Of a stretch of DNA of 64,000 bases, positions 31,190 through 42,130 are shown piece after piece. The notes under the pieces are model-generated. The model was not told where the DNA came from. It searched no databases and saw only the letters and a list, made by a program, of their open reading frames with translations. The stretch is taken from assembly GCF_905171775.1 (NCBI RefSeq), contig NC_053492.1:326704720-326768719 (forward strand). Direction: 5' to 3'. Each line of letters opens with the position of its first letter. Position 1 is the stretch's first letter. The translations under genes and the position numbers were made by a program. This stretch comes from Rana temporaria. Lineage: Eukaryota; Chordata; Amphibia; Anura; Ranidae.

Positions 31190-31735
31190 GATACTGCAAA
31201 CAAATGCAGACTTAACATTCCTGCTGCAGGACTCTGTAGATAACAGTCCAATCTTCACACATCACGGCAAGCTTTGTCATGACAGACCTTCAAGGACTTG
31301 GGTCCCCTTTGTATATGGGATCCTCTCCCTTGGACCTGTACAGCACCCTGTCAGAGCAAACCTTTGGTACAGCATATATGTGACCAAGGAGCTGGATCCC
31401 AGGGTTCAGCCCTCACAAGTGGAGCATTACAGGCAACAACCTCGTCTTCTTCCTCGAGGCTCAGATACCATTCACTTTGACCTTTTTTGGCACTTTGAAT
31501 GGATCCGATAGCATGGCCCCTTGATTCTGTCAAGGATCTTCTTAACGGAGCTCTCTTGGCACATCATTAACCGCAACCAACACCTTAGACCCTATGGCTG
31601 CTCTGTGTCCTGTGATGTACGATAAAGAAATGTGTTGTACTTTTAGTTTTGTTTTCATCACTGTAAAAATGCCACTGACGAAAATTATGACAAAAACGTT
31701 TTTGTTAATGAAATTAACACTGGTCCTACTGGTCC
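31190..31735 (+). other. Unassigned, coding-like segment
   Basis: A plus-strand frame near 31270-31530 reads WVPFVYGILSLGPVQHP, then WYSIYVTKELDPRVQPSQVEHYRQQP and HFDLFWHFEWIR before a stop. The composition looks protein-like, but I do not recognise the family. It could be a fragment of a host gene, of a transposon, or chance. Confidence 0.35.
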
Positions 31736-32225
31736 TGTGTCATGTCAACAGGCATCCTGAGACCATTGATGTGTGGGGTTGCATCTCAGCCAAAGGAGTG
31801 GGCTCACTCACTTTTGCCTAAGAACACAGTCATCAATAAAGAATGATACAAAAACATCCTTTGAGAGAAACTTCTCCCAAATATCCAAGAACAGTTTGGT
31901 GACAAACAATGCCTTTTCCATGTTTATGGAGCACCTTGCCATAAGGCAAAAGTGATAATCATAACCCATTGAGAACTTGTGGTCAATCCTCAAGAGGCAG
32001 GTTAACAAAAAAAAACAACCCACAAATTCTGACAAACTCCAAGCACTGATTACGCCATTATAAATGGGCTGCCATCAGGCAGGATGTGGCCCAGAAGTTG
32101 ATTGACACCATGCCAGGGGCAAATTGCAGAGGTCTTAAAAAGAAGGGTCAACACTGCTAATATTGACTCTTCGCATAAACGTAATGTAATTGTCAATAAA
32201 AGCCTTTGACACTTATAACATCCAG
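31736..32225 (+). pseudogene. Tc1/mariner-type transposase C-terminal remnant
   Basis: Decayed plus-strand reading: VWGCISAKGVGSLTF (31770), FMEHLAIRQK-type block where the second Asp region should be (31920), LWSILKRQV (31980), QALITPL near 32040, and the end QKLIDTMPG...LKKKGQH (32090-32150), followed by a 3' region with aataaaagcctttgac at 32197. Different from the other Tc1 families here. No TA-bounded ends could be fixed. Confidence 0.7.
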
Positions 32226-32658
32226 TAAAAAGGAAGAAACGACTTCCCGGACTAAAGGGCCGGAAAATCTCAGCCACCATACCAGGGAAGCCCTGACTAG
32301 TTGACACACCCGGATCTGACAATCCGGGGACAACGGAGACTTGTTCCATTTGGACAGGATTTCCAAGTGTGGAATAGAGCATACAGTACCGCCTCTAAGG
32401 TGGCCACTATGAGACCCAGGACTCGCATAATTCGAGTGCAGAATTAAACCCAGGTACTCCAGGCGCTGAGTCGGAACCAACACCGACTTTTGTAGGTTCA
32501 ATACCCAACCGAACTCCTGAAGCGTCGGACTGGCGATCGCCACATCCTCCTCTAAGTCTGAGCCCAAAGCGGCTCTGAGCAGGAGGTCGTCCAAGCAGCC
32601 CACAATAGCGATTCCTCACTGTCTCAGCAAGGCCAGAATCGGAGCGAGCACTTTGGTG
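32226..32658 (-). pseudogene. DIRS-2 RT palm
   Basis: The minus strand from 32603 reads GCLDDLLLRA (catalytic YLDDLLL box with C for Y), FGWVLNLQKSVLVPTQRLEYLGL, then RASLVWWLRF. Right of the box the frame continues KVLAPILALLRQ up to the insertion at 32659. Confidence 0.85.
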
Positions 32659-32880
32659 GTTATGACTAAGGCCTTATAAGCTGAAACATGTCAACCTTTC
32701 CTATTGCGTTTGTCTACTGTGGCTTGTCAATAAATACGTCAATTGTTTAAAAGCAACGACCGAAGTGCGGATCACCTTTTCTTCATTATTCTACGCAGCC
32801 AGCGACTGTGGATCGAGCTCCCGGGAGCTCTGCTTTCCATATGATGTATCGGTAGTAGCACTGACTTTTTAGTTTATACC
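32659..32880 (+). mobile_element. Short ribozyme-tagged insertion, 222 bp, in DIRS-2 RT
   Basis: Flanked by ttggtg at 32653-32658 and 32881-32886. Collapsing the duplication restores SAPNVFTKVLAP in the DIRS RT frame, which fixes both ends. Its 5' end has gactaaggccttataagct then GAAACATGTC (32664-32692), a degenerate hammerhead-type arrangement. It shares gatcacctttt (32770-32780) with the 13456-14108 element and has an AATAAA at 32730. Confidence 0.75.
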
Positions 32881-34726
32881 TTGGTGAAAACATTTGGTGC
32901 TGATGCCAAGCCGAAAGGGAGAGACATTTCTGATGCCTGGAATATATGGAAAATATGGATGGAGTTTAGCGACCACAGAGCGAATTGATTCCATCCTGAA
33001 TTTTCGTACCCTCACAAAGGCGTTGAGGGCTTTGAGATCCAGGATTGGACGGACCCCGTCCTTATTCGGGACTACATACAGATTGGAGTAAAATCCCTGA
33101 AACCTTTTCGGCAGCGGCACAGGTACCATTACCCCGCGCCTCAGCAGGTCCTGCACTGCCCCCAATAGGGCGTTCCGACGAGCCGGAAGAAGATGAAGGT
33201 TTGGTGGGCAAGAAAAAAAAAACTCTATCTTGTACCACTTCGCAAACCCACCGGTCGGAAAGCAGGGAGGTCCATTGAGCTGCAAACTCGCAAAGGCGAC
33301 CCCCCACCAGAAAGTCGGGCAGGGCAAACCTTCATGCTGTCGTAGATTTGTTCGCAGGCTTGTTTTTCTTGCGAATCCAGGGACGCTTTTGTCCCTCAGC
33401 TGGCCCTTTGTCAGCCTGGGAATGCTTAAATGCGGGCCCAGACTGACAAAAATACCTTTTCTGAGCAAAGAAGGAGGGCCCTGGCCTATGGCATGGTTCC
33501 TTACCCTTTCTGGATTGTGGGAGTAAAGTACTCTTACCCCGGTGGCATTCTTAATAATGTCGTCCAGCGAAGCTCCGAATAGCCTCTCACCCTGGAAGGG
33601 TAAATCTGCCAGAGCCTTCTTGGAAATCTGGTCCATGGACCAGCATTTTCGCCAAATCAGGCGACGTAGTACCACAGCAGATACTGAGGCTCTGGAGAGA
33701 AAGGGAGCTGTATGCAAAGCTGCATCGCAGACATATGTAAGGCCATGCACCAGCTGGTCAGCCAACCCCACACAGACCAGGGGAGCCTGTTGCTTCTCCA
33801 GCTCGCGGTGCAACAATTTTGCCCACTCGGTAAGAGTCTGTGACACCAGGATCATGGCCAATACTGGTCGCAATGCTGACCCCAGCATGGTGAACATGGA
33901 CTGGGCCACCGCGTCGGACCTCCTGTCAGTAGGATCCTTGAATGCAGGGTCCTTTTACCGGAATTGTGGTGAACTTGTTCAACCTAGACAACAGGGGGGG
34001 GGGTTCACAACCGGGGGGATGCCCATTTTATCAAAAGGCTTTCCTCAAAAGGGTAACGGACCGCCATGTGTTTTCGGACCACAAAGGTCCTCTGCGGCCG
34101 TTCCCATTCCTTGTATATAAATTTATCAAAACAAGACACAAGGAAAAAACCTTTGCAGTGCGGGTCAACTTGCGGGGCCCAAAACGGACCCGCACCTCAG
34201 CAGATGCCCCAGTTGCACCCTTCAATTTGAGGGTTTCCCGCACCGCAGTGATAAGTGCCCCAACAAGCACCTTCTCCTGTGCTGCCCTGGACACAAAGTC
34301 CTCCTCACTGTCCGAAAGGTCCCGGTCCGCGTCCTCTGATACCTCAGAACAGGGGCCCTGCGCCACGGCCAGACCCGAGTCTGAATCAGAGCTGTCCCCC
34401 AGATGATGGTGGGGGGAGGGGGCACTTTTTACCCCCTTACGCCCACACACTGCTTCGACCCTGGCAACAAATGATTCCAGGACCGCCGACAAAGCATCTA
34501 CCTGTACTGCAGGTGCTGGGGGACCAGTTGCTATCACTGGAATCTCTGGGGAAGAAGTGCCAGCCTCTGACGCCATACTGCTCACCTGACAGCCACTTAG
34601 AGACCACATCAGGGTATACTGAAATAAAAACCCACCCTCCTTGCTGCCACAGACCGAGGGGTTAACCCCAGAGGAACTCACTGCCCCGACCTGGGTACTG
34701 TTCAGCACTGCGGTCCGCACTAACAC
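32881..34726 (-). pseudogene. DIRS-2 gag-like ORF and RT N-terminus
   Basis: The segment 34726-34031 is acidic and Ser-rich (SDSEEDFVSRAAQEKVLVGAL), typical of the DIRS first ORF. The segment 33909-32869 carries QTLTEWAKLLHREL and DLPFQGERLFGASLDDIIKN, a conserved DIRS gag block, then the RT start PKRFQGFYSNLYVVPNKDG and ILDLKALNAFVRVRKFRMES (about 33060-33000). Frame changes lie near 34031-33909. The RT catalytic box is beyond the insertion. Confidence 0.85.
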
Positions 34727-35640
34727 CCAGCACAGTGTGTGCCTGAGGAGTCTCTGAGGTGATCTGCCGTTTGCGCCGTACAGAATAAGCCATTTGAGCG
34801 CTAGAGGCCAAAACCAATGTTAAAACCACAACAAAATAGCCGGTGCTCGCCTCATGAAAAAAAAAAAGCACGAGCTACAAGAAAATGGCCTCCGGCTGCA
34901 TTGTAAAATACAGTGCGGCTACAAGAAAATGGCGCCAGCTCGAATCCTGAGGTAAAAAAAGGCCGCAAATGCTGAGCCTCCGAGTGTAGGCCCCCTAATT
35001 GCCAGACCCCCACACAGTGCACAGCCTCCAGTACAGGACCCGGAGCCCCCCCAGGGACCCCGGAAAACAGCAGGCCCAGCAACCCATGGGAAGGAGGGAA
35101 GGATGGGGGGAGAGGAAAGGGAGGGAGAGAGACCCCCTAAACGACCGCCCCAGGAATGCCCAGCTGCTCCATCCTGCCAGTGCAGGAGGAACCTGCTTAC
35201 CCGTCCCGTGGGGACCACTGGAAGCGTTCCTGACAGACCCACCACTGTACCAGTATGGGGTGGCTGTCGGCCATGGCCCACCATGACACGGACTGCAGTA
35301 GCCCGGTCATAAGTAACTTCCGGAGCATGTAGCTCACCGGCCACCCCTGGAATAATGGGGTAATGTCGTGGCCGACCACGCATGCAGCTAAATGTCTGCT
35401 AACGCTCGATGGACAGACTGGGGAGACTACAAGGATCTATATTATTCAGCCCATCACCCAGCCGGCAGTTGATAATAGATCTCAGGATCAAAAACAAAAA
35501 ATAAATAAAAGTCTAAAAATAAAAAGTTCTGGGCCCCTAGGGAGCCAGGTCCTTCTATGCCAGGCAGAAAAAACTGAGCTGCTGACTGCAGGGTGAGGGG
35601 TTATGACCAGAGGGCCCGCCCCCTGGGCGGTGCCGTTCGG
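34727..35640 (-). other. DIRS-2 5' untranslated/terminal region
   Basis: GC-rich sequence upstream of the gag-like ORF with no strong open frame of its own, ending in gaccagagggcccgccccctgggcgg at about 35605-35630. The edge is taken where the next repeat (MITE with aaccatttaacatg) starts. Confidence 0.5.
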
Positions 35641-37420
35641 CTTTGCTGTATTACATGTTTAACCATTTAACATGTCTGCCTCTCCTTATAGACGGAACAT
35701 AACCCTACTGTCAAGAATATTTGTGTCCGTCCATGAACAAAATAATTTTTTTTTTGCTAGAAAAACCCCCAGATATATATATATATTTTTTCAGACACCC
35801 TAGAGAATAAAATGGCGGCCGTTCCAATACTTTATGTCACACCATATTTGCGCAGCGGTATTACAAGCACAATGTTTTTGGAAAAAATACACTTTTTTTA
35901 CTTAAAAATTAATAGCCAGATTCACAAAGAGTTACGCCGGTGTATCAGTAGATACACCGACGTAACTCGGAATCTAAGCCGTCGTAAGTTTAAGTGTATG
36001 CTCAAACTCAGATACACTTAAACCTAGCTAAGATACAACGGCCTGCGCCGTCGTATCTTAGGGTGCAATTTTTCCGCTGGCTGCTAGGTGGCGCTTCCGT
36101 TGAGTTTGGCGTAGAATATGTAAATGACTAGATACGCCAATTCACGAACGTACATGCGCCCGTCGCAGTAAAGATACGCCGTTTACGTAAGGCGTTTTCC
36201 GGCGTAAAGTTATTCCAACAAATAGCTGGCCTAGCCAATGTTAAGTATGGCCGTCGTTCCCACGTCAAAATTTAAAAAATTTACGTTGTTTGCGTAAGTC
36301 GTCTGTGAATGGGGCTGGACGTAATTTACGTTCACGTCGAAACCAATACGTCCTTGCGGCGTACTTTGGAGCAATGCACACTGGGATATGTACACGGACG
36401 GCGCATGCGCCGTTCGTAAAACAACGTCAATCACATCGGGTCACCAATCATTTCCATAAAACACGCCCCCCATCCTCATTTGAATTAGGCGCGCTTACGC
36501 CGGGCCCATTTACGCTATGCCGCCGTAAGTTAGGAGGCAAGTGCTTTGTGAATACAGTACTTGCCTCTCTGACTTAAGGCGGCGTAGCGTAAATACTATA
36601 TGCTACGCCACCTTAAAGATGCGGCGCCCTACCTGAATCTAGCTATAAGACAACTGTAAAGTTAGGCCAATTTTTTTATATTGTGAAAGATAATGTTACA
36701 CCGAGTAAATTGATACCCAACATGTCATGCTTCAAAATTGTGCCCGCTCATGGAATGGCGGCAACATTGACCCTTAAAAGTCTCCATAGGTGACATTTAA
36801 AACTTTCTACAGGTTACATGTTTAGAGTTACTGAGGAGGTCTAGTGATATAATTGTTGCTCTTGCTCTAACGATCGCGGCAATACCCCACATGTGCAGTT
36901 TGAACATCGTTTTCATATGGGTGAGCGACTTGCGTATGCGTTCGCGTTTGCATGCAAGCTCAGCAAAACAGGGAGCTTAAAAAAAAAAAAAAAAAATATC
37001 TTATTTATTTTGCTTTTTAGTTTTTTATTTTGACACTGTCCTTTTAAAAAAAATTTAAATAAAATTGGGTCACTTTTATTCCTATTAAAAGGAATGTAAA
37101 CATGCCTTGTAGTAGAAAAAAAAAATACATTTACACAAAAATGCAATTAAAAAAGTAATGAAATGTCGTTTGACGTCGCTTCTGTCATTCAATGTTATTG
37201 TGCTAAGTGGGGCCATCTTTCCCTCACTCGGCTCCATGCCTGCCAGGGGGAAGGACACGATAGTCTCTACCCGCTACAAACGGCTACCGGTAAGGGGTGG
37301 AGATGACGACCGCAACACGGCGGGGGCTCTATACATGGAGTTTCCGTATTTACCAGGGAAAAGATAGTCACGTGGAGCCCCGCAACTGGCCAGACTACAT
37401 AGAGAACAGTGGCAAAATTG
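35641..37420. repeat. Long non-coding interspersed repeat, host of a nested MITE
   Basis: Continues across the nested element at 35915-36643: the left part has aatggcggccgttccaatac, the right part taccccacatgtgcagtttgaacatcg, ggtgagcgacttgcg, A/T homopolymers (36978, 37050) and cctgccagggggaaggacacga. It has the style of abundant frog TTAA-type MITEs (ttaaccatttaac at 35660). No coding; right boundary approximate. Confidence 0.6.
35915..36643. mobile_element. Foldback MITE, TA-flanked
   Basis: Starts gccagattcacaaagagtta and ends with gaatctagc, with TA at 35913-35914 and 36644-36645. The interior is full of gtaagtt/aacttac-type and cgccg/cggcg inverted motifs, for example ttacgccggtgtatc against gatacaccgacgtaa (35932-35965). 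Related to 22222-22848. No coding. Confidence 0.75.
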
Positions 37421-38600
37421 TTTGGGACTTGGTGTCACCCTTATTCAGAAAGGGGTTGTGCCAGGAGTGACTTTGGGTCGGGGGTTTGTGCGGCTCAGCT
37501 TGCCCTGGAGAGTTCTGGAGGCTCCTTGTTCAGCTTCCCCGATGCTTCTCATGTGTAAATCACCCTGTGTCTCTAATAAGGGCACAGGGTAAATGAGAAC
37601 CCCACTATAATCTGTGCTAGTCAGATTCAATGCTGTATATATGTATATATAATGTGTATATATTGTGGTGGTTTGGGTCTGTCTTACCTGAATGATGGCG
37701 GGTTTTTGCCATATTTTGGGAGAGACAAACACAAGTTAATTGGCCAGCTGTGGTTTGGGCTTTTGAAGGCTGATCTAAACAGCATTCAGGGCCACACCCC
37801 ACAGACAGGAGGTCTGTGCTAAGGAGTCAGGTGACTCCCAAAAGCTCTGTGAGAGAAGACAGAGTGGATGCATCTCTGCAGGAGGCAGAGGTGATGACTG
37901 TTGGAGCAGAAAGATGTAAGCTAGATACTGTGTGCGAATTAGAAGCCGTGTGTGTCAAGAGGACAAGTCGCTGTGTGCGAATCAAATGCTGTGTGCAGAT
38001 AAGTCGCTGTGTGCGACTGTTGATTTTCTTTGCAAGATACAGAAATGATGAAACCCCCCTGCGAGGGCTGCTTTTGTTTCTTGTGAACTTTGAACTTTTC
38101 TTTTAAATAAAAGTGGGCTACCAGGCCCTTAAAACTCAGCTCCGGATTGGCGTCTCACTGAAAAACGCATCTACCGTTGGAGTATGATCCCCCAATCTTA
38201 CAATATGTATATATAATGTGTGCTGTCTCATGCTGTTGGACTATTTGCTGTGATGGTTTGGGGTTCTATTGTTCTATTGTGGCTGCTGTGAGGAAAAAGG
38301 GAGGGGGGATTCCTCCAAACACCCTGATAAGACTGTGTATTGAGATGATTGAACACACCTGACCTGTGTGGCCATTGTCATTGGACAGTTTGACCCGCCA
38401 TGTTTTCCAAGGGTGGGAGGGATGGGTTTTTGAGGAGAGATATCCGTGTGTCCATGTGTGATAATAAAATCAGTTTGTTTTTGCCACTCTACACTGAGGT
38501 GTGTTGTCTGGTGATCTTGGAAGGTGCTGGATATGGCCAGAGGAAGCATTGATGGTAGATCTGGATCTGTTTGAGGACAGAGGGTTCGTCACAGGGGTAC
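37421..38600 (+). other. Probable LTR remnant interrupted by a solo LTR
   Basis: Outside 37664-38202 the sequence 38207-38520 has LTR-like features, including gataataaaatcag at 38460 followed by ccactctacactgagg and gtctggtgatc. The left part 37421-37663 would be its 5' portion. No partner or target duplication is seen, so this is tentative. Confidence 0.4.
37664..38202 (+). mobile_element. Solo LTR related to the 57.6-61.7 kb element
   Basis: Starts TGTGGTGG and ends TTACA, with atat on both sides (37660-37663, 38203-38206; the flank is TA-rich, so the duplication is weak evidence). Its 3' part aataaaagtgggctaccagg, then aaaacgcatctacc, parallels 61639-61715. This shows the LTR family is dispersed. 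Confidence 0.6.
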
Positions 38601-38631
38601 TACTTGTATGTGGGCAGTTATGATAATGGGT

Positions 38632-39350
38632 AAGGTGACCAGATTTTTTAAATGAAATCCGGGGACATATTTTTTTTTTTACTAGTAATGACGACAGTAG
38701 TAACCGGGGGCCCGAAGAGTAAAGCCGCGTACACACGACCATTTTTCATGTCATGGGGAAAAAAATGACGTTTTTCTCGACGCGATACTTGTCAAGCGTA
38801 CACACGATCATGAAAAAAAATGCTCGAGCAACGATGGCACTATAAAGGGTAAGTTCCATTCAGATGGCACCACCCTTTGGGCTGCTTTTGCTGATTTCGT
38901 GTTACCGCGTGTTAGTAAAAGTTTGGTGTGAGACGATTCACGCTTTTCAGTCTTCGTGCTTTTCAGTCTGTTACAGCGTGACAAATGTGCCATCTCCATT
39001 ACAAATGTTAGTTTTACGAGAACGAGTGCTCCCGTCTCATAACTTGCTTCTGAGAATATGCGTTTTTTTCCCCTTCGTTAAAGCCTACACGCGACCGTTT
39101 TTCATGACGTGAAAAACAACGAGAAAAATTAGAGCATGTTCTAAATTTGGCCATTTTTTTACCCCCCTAAGCTAGTAGGAGCGGGGGTGCGTAATTTAAT
39201 TTTTTTTTTATTCTGCACTGACTGTCTTTGAAATTGCCCCAGCCCCTGTTCAAATCCAATCCGGGGACAAAACCGGGACAGACTTGGTCCGGGGACAGTG
39301 TCCTCAATTCAGGGACTGTCCCCTGAAACCGGGGATGTCTAGTCAGCCTA
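38632..39350. repeat. Repeat with CCGGGGACA-type inverted ends, hosting another repeat
   Basis: Left end aaggtgaccagatttttt then aaatccggggaca; right end ctgaaaccggggatgtctag then tcagccta. The two ends are partly inverted. It carries a nested element at 38717-39110. Confidence 0.5.
38717..39110. repeat. Nested frog-type repeat (taaagccgcgtacacacg)
   Basis: Begins taaagccgcgtacacacgac and later shows the related ttaaagcctacacgcgaccg at 39079, followed by tttttcatgacgtgaaaaac. The two phrases are in the same orientation, so this may be two tandem or overlapping copies. No coding. Confidence 0.5.
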
Positions 39351-40084
39351 ATAAAGGGCGTACCACTTTTTAGACAGCTTTTTGAATTGGCACATGTGGC
39401 ACCGTGCGACCTAATCACCAGGGCTTTCCCCAATGGCCTGTAAATACCCGGCTTAGATGGGGGGGATAAAGCCTGCTTGAGAAATAGAGAATTGCTTGCA
39501 GTGAAGTGGAAGGACAAATGGATATTTTCATCCTGTCTTCCATTCACGCAGATACAACAGTTCGAATTGCAACGGTGAAACACTAGGCCAAAACCGATAC
39601 CGCAAATGACAGTTTTTAAAAAATATTTATATTTTTATATATAATTGTATTATATTCAACTTTTTAATAATATCAATTTAAATTAATATGAATTTATTTC
39701 TGGACATTATTGGCACCTCTAGTGCAAGAAAGGTCAAGAAAAATGCAGTCTGCAGTCTCTAACCATCTCATGTATCATGTTCACAGTCTCTAACCATCTC
39801 TCGTATCATGTCTGCAATCTCCTACTTAAAATTAAAAACACTGCTAATAGTATTAGCAAAATTTCCATTCGGTGCACCTCTAGCAGACATGATACAGGAG
39901 ATGGTCAGAGACTACAGACATGATACAAGAGTTCATTGCAGCATCAGCAGTGCCCGTCACATGTAGCCTCACCAGTGCCCATCATATGTAGCCTACCTAT
40001 GCCCAGCAGCCTCAACATTGCCTGTCATATTCAGCCTGTCTGTGGCCAGATCAGAGCTGCAATCTCTGTGTCAAGGAGCGGATT
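39351..40084. other. Unassigned sequence
   Basis: Contains near-duplicate phrases tctctaaccatctc (39758 and 39787) with inverted relatives gagatggtcagagac at 39898, and AT-rich 39610-39690. No coding similarity. Confidence 0.4.
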
Positions 40085-40176
40085 TTAATTGCCCGTGTCG
40101 CAGTAACAATGTCCTACCATTGGATCAGTGTGCCATCTATCACAAGAGGTGGGACATTGTTACTGTGGTCCGTGCA
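40085..40176. repeat. Hairpin, 28-bp arms
   Basis: aattgcccg...cagtaacaatgtcc is inverted as ggacattgttactg...cgtgcaatt, with a few mismatches and a loop of about 36 bp. Confidence 0.75.
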
Positions 40177-40350
40177 ATTCAGCTCAGTGGAGGGTTGCCA
40201 CCTGTCCGGTTTTGACCTGGACAGTACGGGTTTAGGAGGCTGTGCCCGAGTTTACCTCTGCCTCACACCCAGACACCATTTCCAGTACCATGGGGCCGGA
40301 CAGCATGGGGATCAGAGCGGCGGGTAGGGGAAGCAATTACAGAGCAAGTT

Positions 40351-40826
40351 AAACATAAGGGAGAAAGAGAGGCGACAGGCAGCTGCTGGTGGGGAAGTTT
40401 TTAATAAAATAAATGCTTAAAAACAATTCACTCACTCTTCATGTTAGAGCTGTAAGCATGTGAGTCTGTGAAGTCAGCTGTCCCATTCTCCCCTCTGATC
40501 CACGCTGCTGTTTCACTGAATCGCTGTGGGGAAACTGCAGTGAGCCGTCAGCCTGGGGTGCTGTGACCAATCAGAGCGTTCCAGAGGCTTAACCATGCCT
40601 CCATCATCAAAGGCTGACAGTTCACATGAGTTTCCCACAGCTCTCTGTTTCCTCCAGCGATTCAGTGATAACAGCAGTGTGGATCGAAGGGGAGAATGGG
40701 ACAGCCGACTTCAGACTGACATGCCTACAGCTCTAACATGAAGAGTGAGTGGATTGTTTTTAAGCATTTATTTTATTAAAAACTTCTGCACCAGCAGCTG
40801 CCTGTCACCTCTCTCCCTTATGTTTT
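40351..40826. repeat. Large foldback, arms about 235 bp
   Basis: The left arm aaacataagggagaaagaga (40351) through ctgctgtttcactgaatcg is inverted in the right arm cgattcagtgataacagcag through tctctcccttatgttt (40826). Arms are roughly 85-90% complementary by eye, centred near 40588. No coding. It probably represents a foldback transposon or inverted duplication. Confidence 0.85.
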
Positions 40827-40983
40827 GACTCCTCTGTGTTTGCCCCCCCCCCCCTGGCATAAAATGACAGGACAGTTTAAACTGCAAATTACCCATTTTT
40901 AGAAAGTAGACACCCCAAGATATTTGCCGAGAGGCAGGTTGAGTCCATGGAATATTTTATTTTTTATACAAGTTTCTGGAAAT

Positions 40984-40987
<4 letters not shown>

Positions 40988-41056
<69 letters not shown>
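40988..41056. repeat. (TA)n microsatellite
   Basis: About 34 uninterrupted TA units followed by T8. Confidence 0.97.
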
Positions 41057-41059
<3 letters not shown>

Positions 41060-41137
41060 TTTTGTTTACACAAAGTTGTCACTTAATCTCTTTGTGTCCA
41101 CGCTATAGCTGAAAGACTGCTAAAACATGGGCCTTAA

Positions 41138-41924
41138 TTGCCGGGAGGGCATCCATGTACGTCCTATCGTGCTCGAGCTGCCTGCGGGCCCCTCTGTGGT
41201 TACAGAGTCTACGAGACTTGGCTGATCATAGATCGGAGTAAGGGGCCGATCCCAACCCTTACCACGTGATCAGCTGTCAGCCAATGACAGCTGATCACTT
41301 GATGTAAACAGACAGTAATCGGCTATTTTCTCTCCTCACGCTGACAGTGTGAGGAGAAAAAAAACTTGATCACCGGCTTCTGTCAGAGGGACATCGGTCC
41401 CTCACACAGAGAGCCAATGCCACCTCATCTGTGCCCACCAGTGCTACCTACCAGTGCTGCCTATCAGTGCAACCTATCAGTGCAAATCAATGCTGCCAAT
41501 CAGTGCCGATCAGTGCCTCAACAGTGCTGCCTATCAGGGTCTACTACCAGTGTCTATCAGTGCCACCTCATCAGTGCCTATCTGTGCAGCCTATTAATGC
41601 CAGCTATCAGTGCCCATCAGTGCAGCCTCATCAGTGCACATCAATGAAGGAGAAAAATTACCTGTTTGCAAAGTTTTATAACAAACTATAAAAAACGTTT
41701 TTTTTTTTTTTTTTTCAAATTTTTTTTTTTTTTTTGGTGTATCAAAAAATAAAAACATCAGTAGTGATTCAATTCCACCAAAAGAAAGCTCTATTTGTGT
41801 GTTTTTATTGTATTAAAATGTCATTTTGGTACAGTGTAGCATGACCGCGCAATTGTCATTTAAGGTCTGAAAGCTGGAAATTGGCCTGGGCAGGAAGGGG
41901 TTTAAGTACCCAGTAGGCAAGTGG
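41138..41924. mobile_element. TTAA-flanked MITE with internal minisatellite
   Basis: TTAA lies at 41134-41137 and 41925-41928. The left end ttgccgggagggcatccatg and the right part ctggaaattggcctgggc, aggcaagtgg match an abundant frog repeat style also seen at 31000-31185. A hairpin gtgatcagctgtcagcc / ggctgacagctgatcac-type repeat lies at 41265-41300. No transposase. Confidence 0.75.
41436..41645. repeat. Minisatellite, about 10-11 bp unit (cctatcagtgc)
   Basis: Roughly 18 variant copies of (c/t)c(t/a)atcagtgc. Several frames stay open through it, which is an artefact of the repeat. Confidence 0.9.
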
Positions 41925-41928
41925 TTAA

Positions 41929-42130
41929 ATTATTTATTGCTCACACATGCCATGGGTATATGTGGAATTACATCCCAAAATACATTCTGCTACTTCTGAG
42001 TATGGGGATACGACATGTGAGACATATTTTGCCAGTCTAGCCGTGTACAGGACACCAAAATCCAATAAGCACCTTCAGTCTTTAAAAGGGCATCATTTCC
42101 TCATTACACTTTCTGACTACCTGTCACAGA
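41929..42130. other. Unassigned non-coding sequence
   Basis: Between two repeats; contains ttacatcccaaaatacattctg. No coding. Confidence 0.4.

Larger units (their letters stand above)
32226..35640 (-). mobile_element. DIRS-type retrotransposon, 5' half (DIRS-2)
   Basis: Minus-strand order: 5' region (35640-34727), gag-like ORF (34726-33400), RT (33300-32226). The RNase H and recombinase are lost at the left edge near 32226. It overlaps DIRS-1 in the RT palm, so it is an independent copy. Interrupted by a 222-bp insertion (32659-32880). Confidence 0.85.

Noticed and set aside
34031..34726. Acidic 231-codon ORF as a possible host gene
   Set aside because: Position and composition fit the first ORF of the DIRS element directly upstream of its RT on the same strand.
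9725..35640. One DIRS element split by the Gypsy/L1 block
   Set aside because: Both DIRS pieces contain the FGW(V/L)LN(L/Y)QKS RT block, so they overlap and must be two copies.
41436..41645. Open frames with repeated CQ/SVPISA-type motif suggesting a repeat protein
   Set aside because: Produced by a cctatcagtgc minisatellite, open in more than one frame, inside a MITE.
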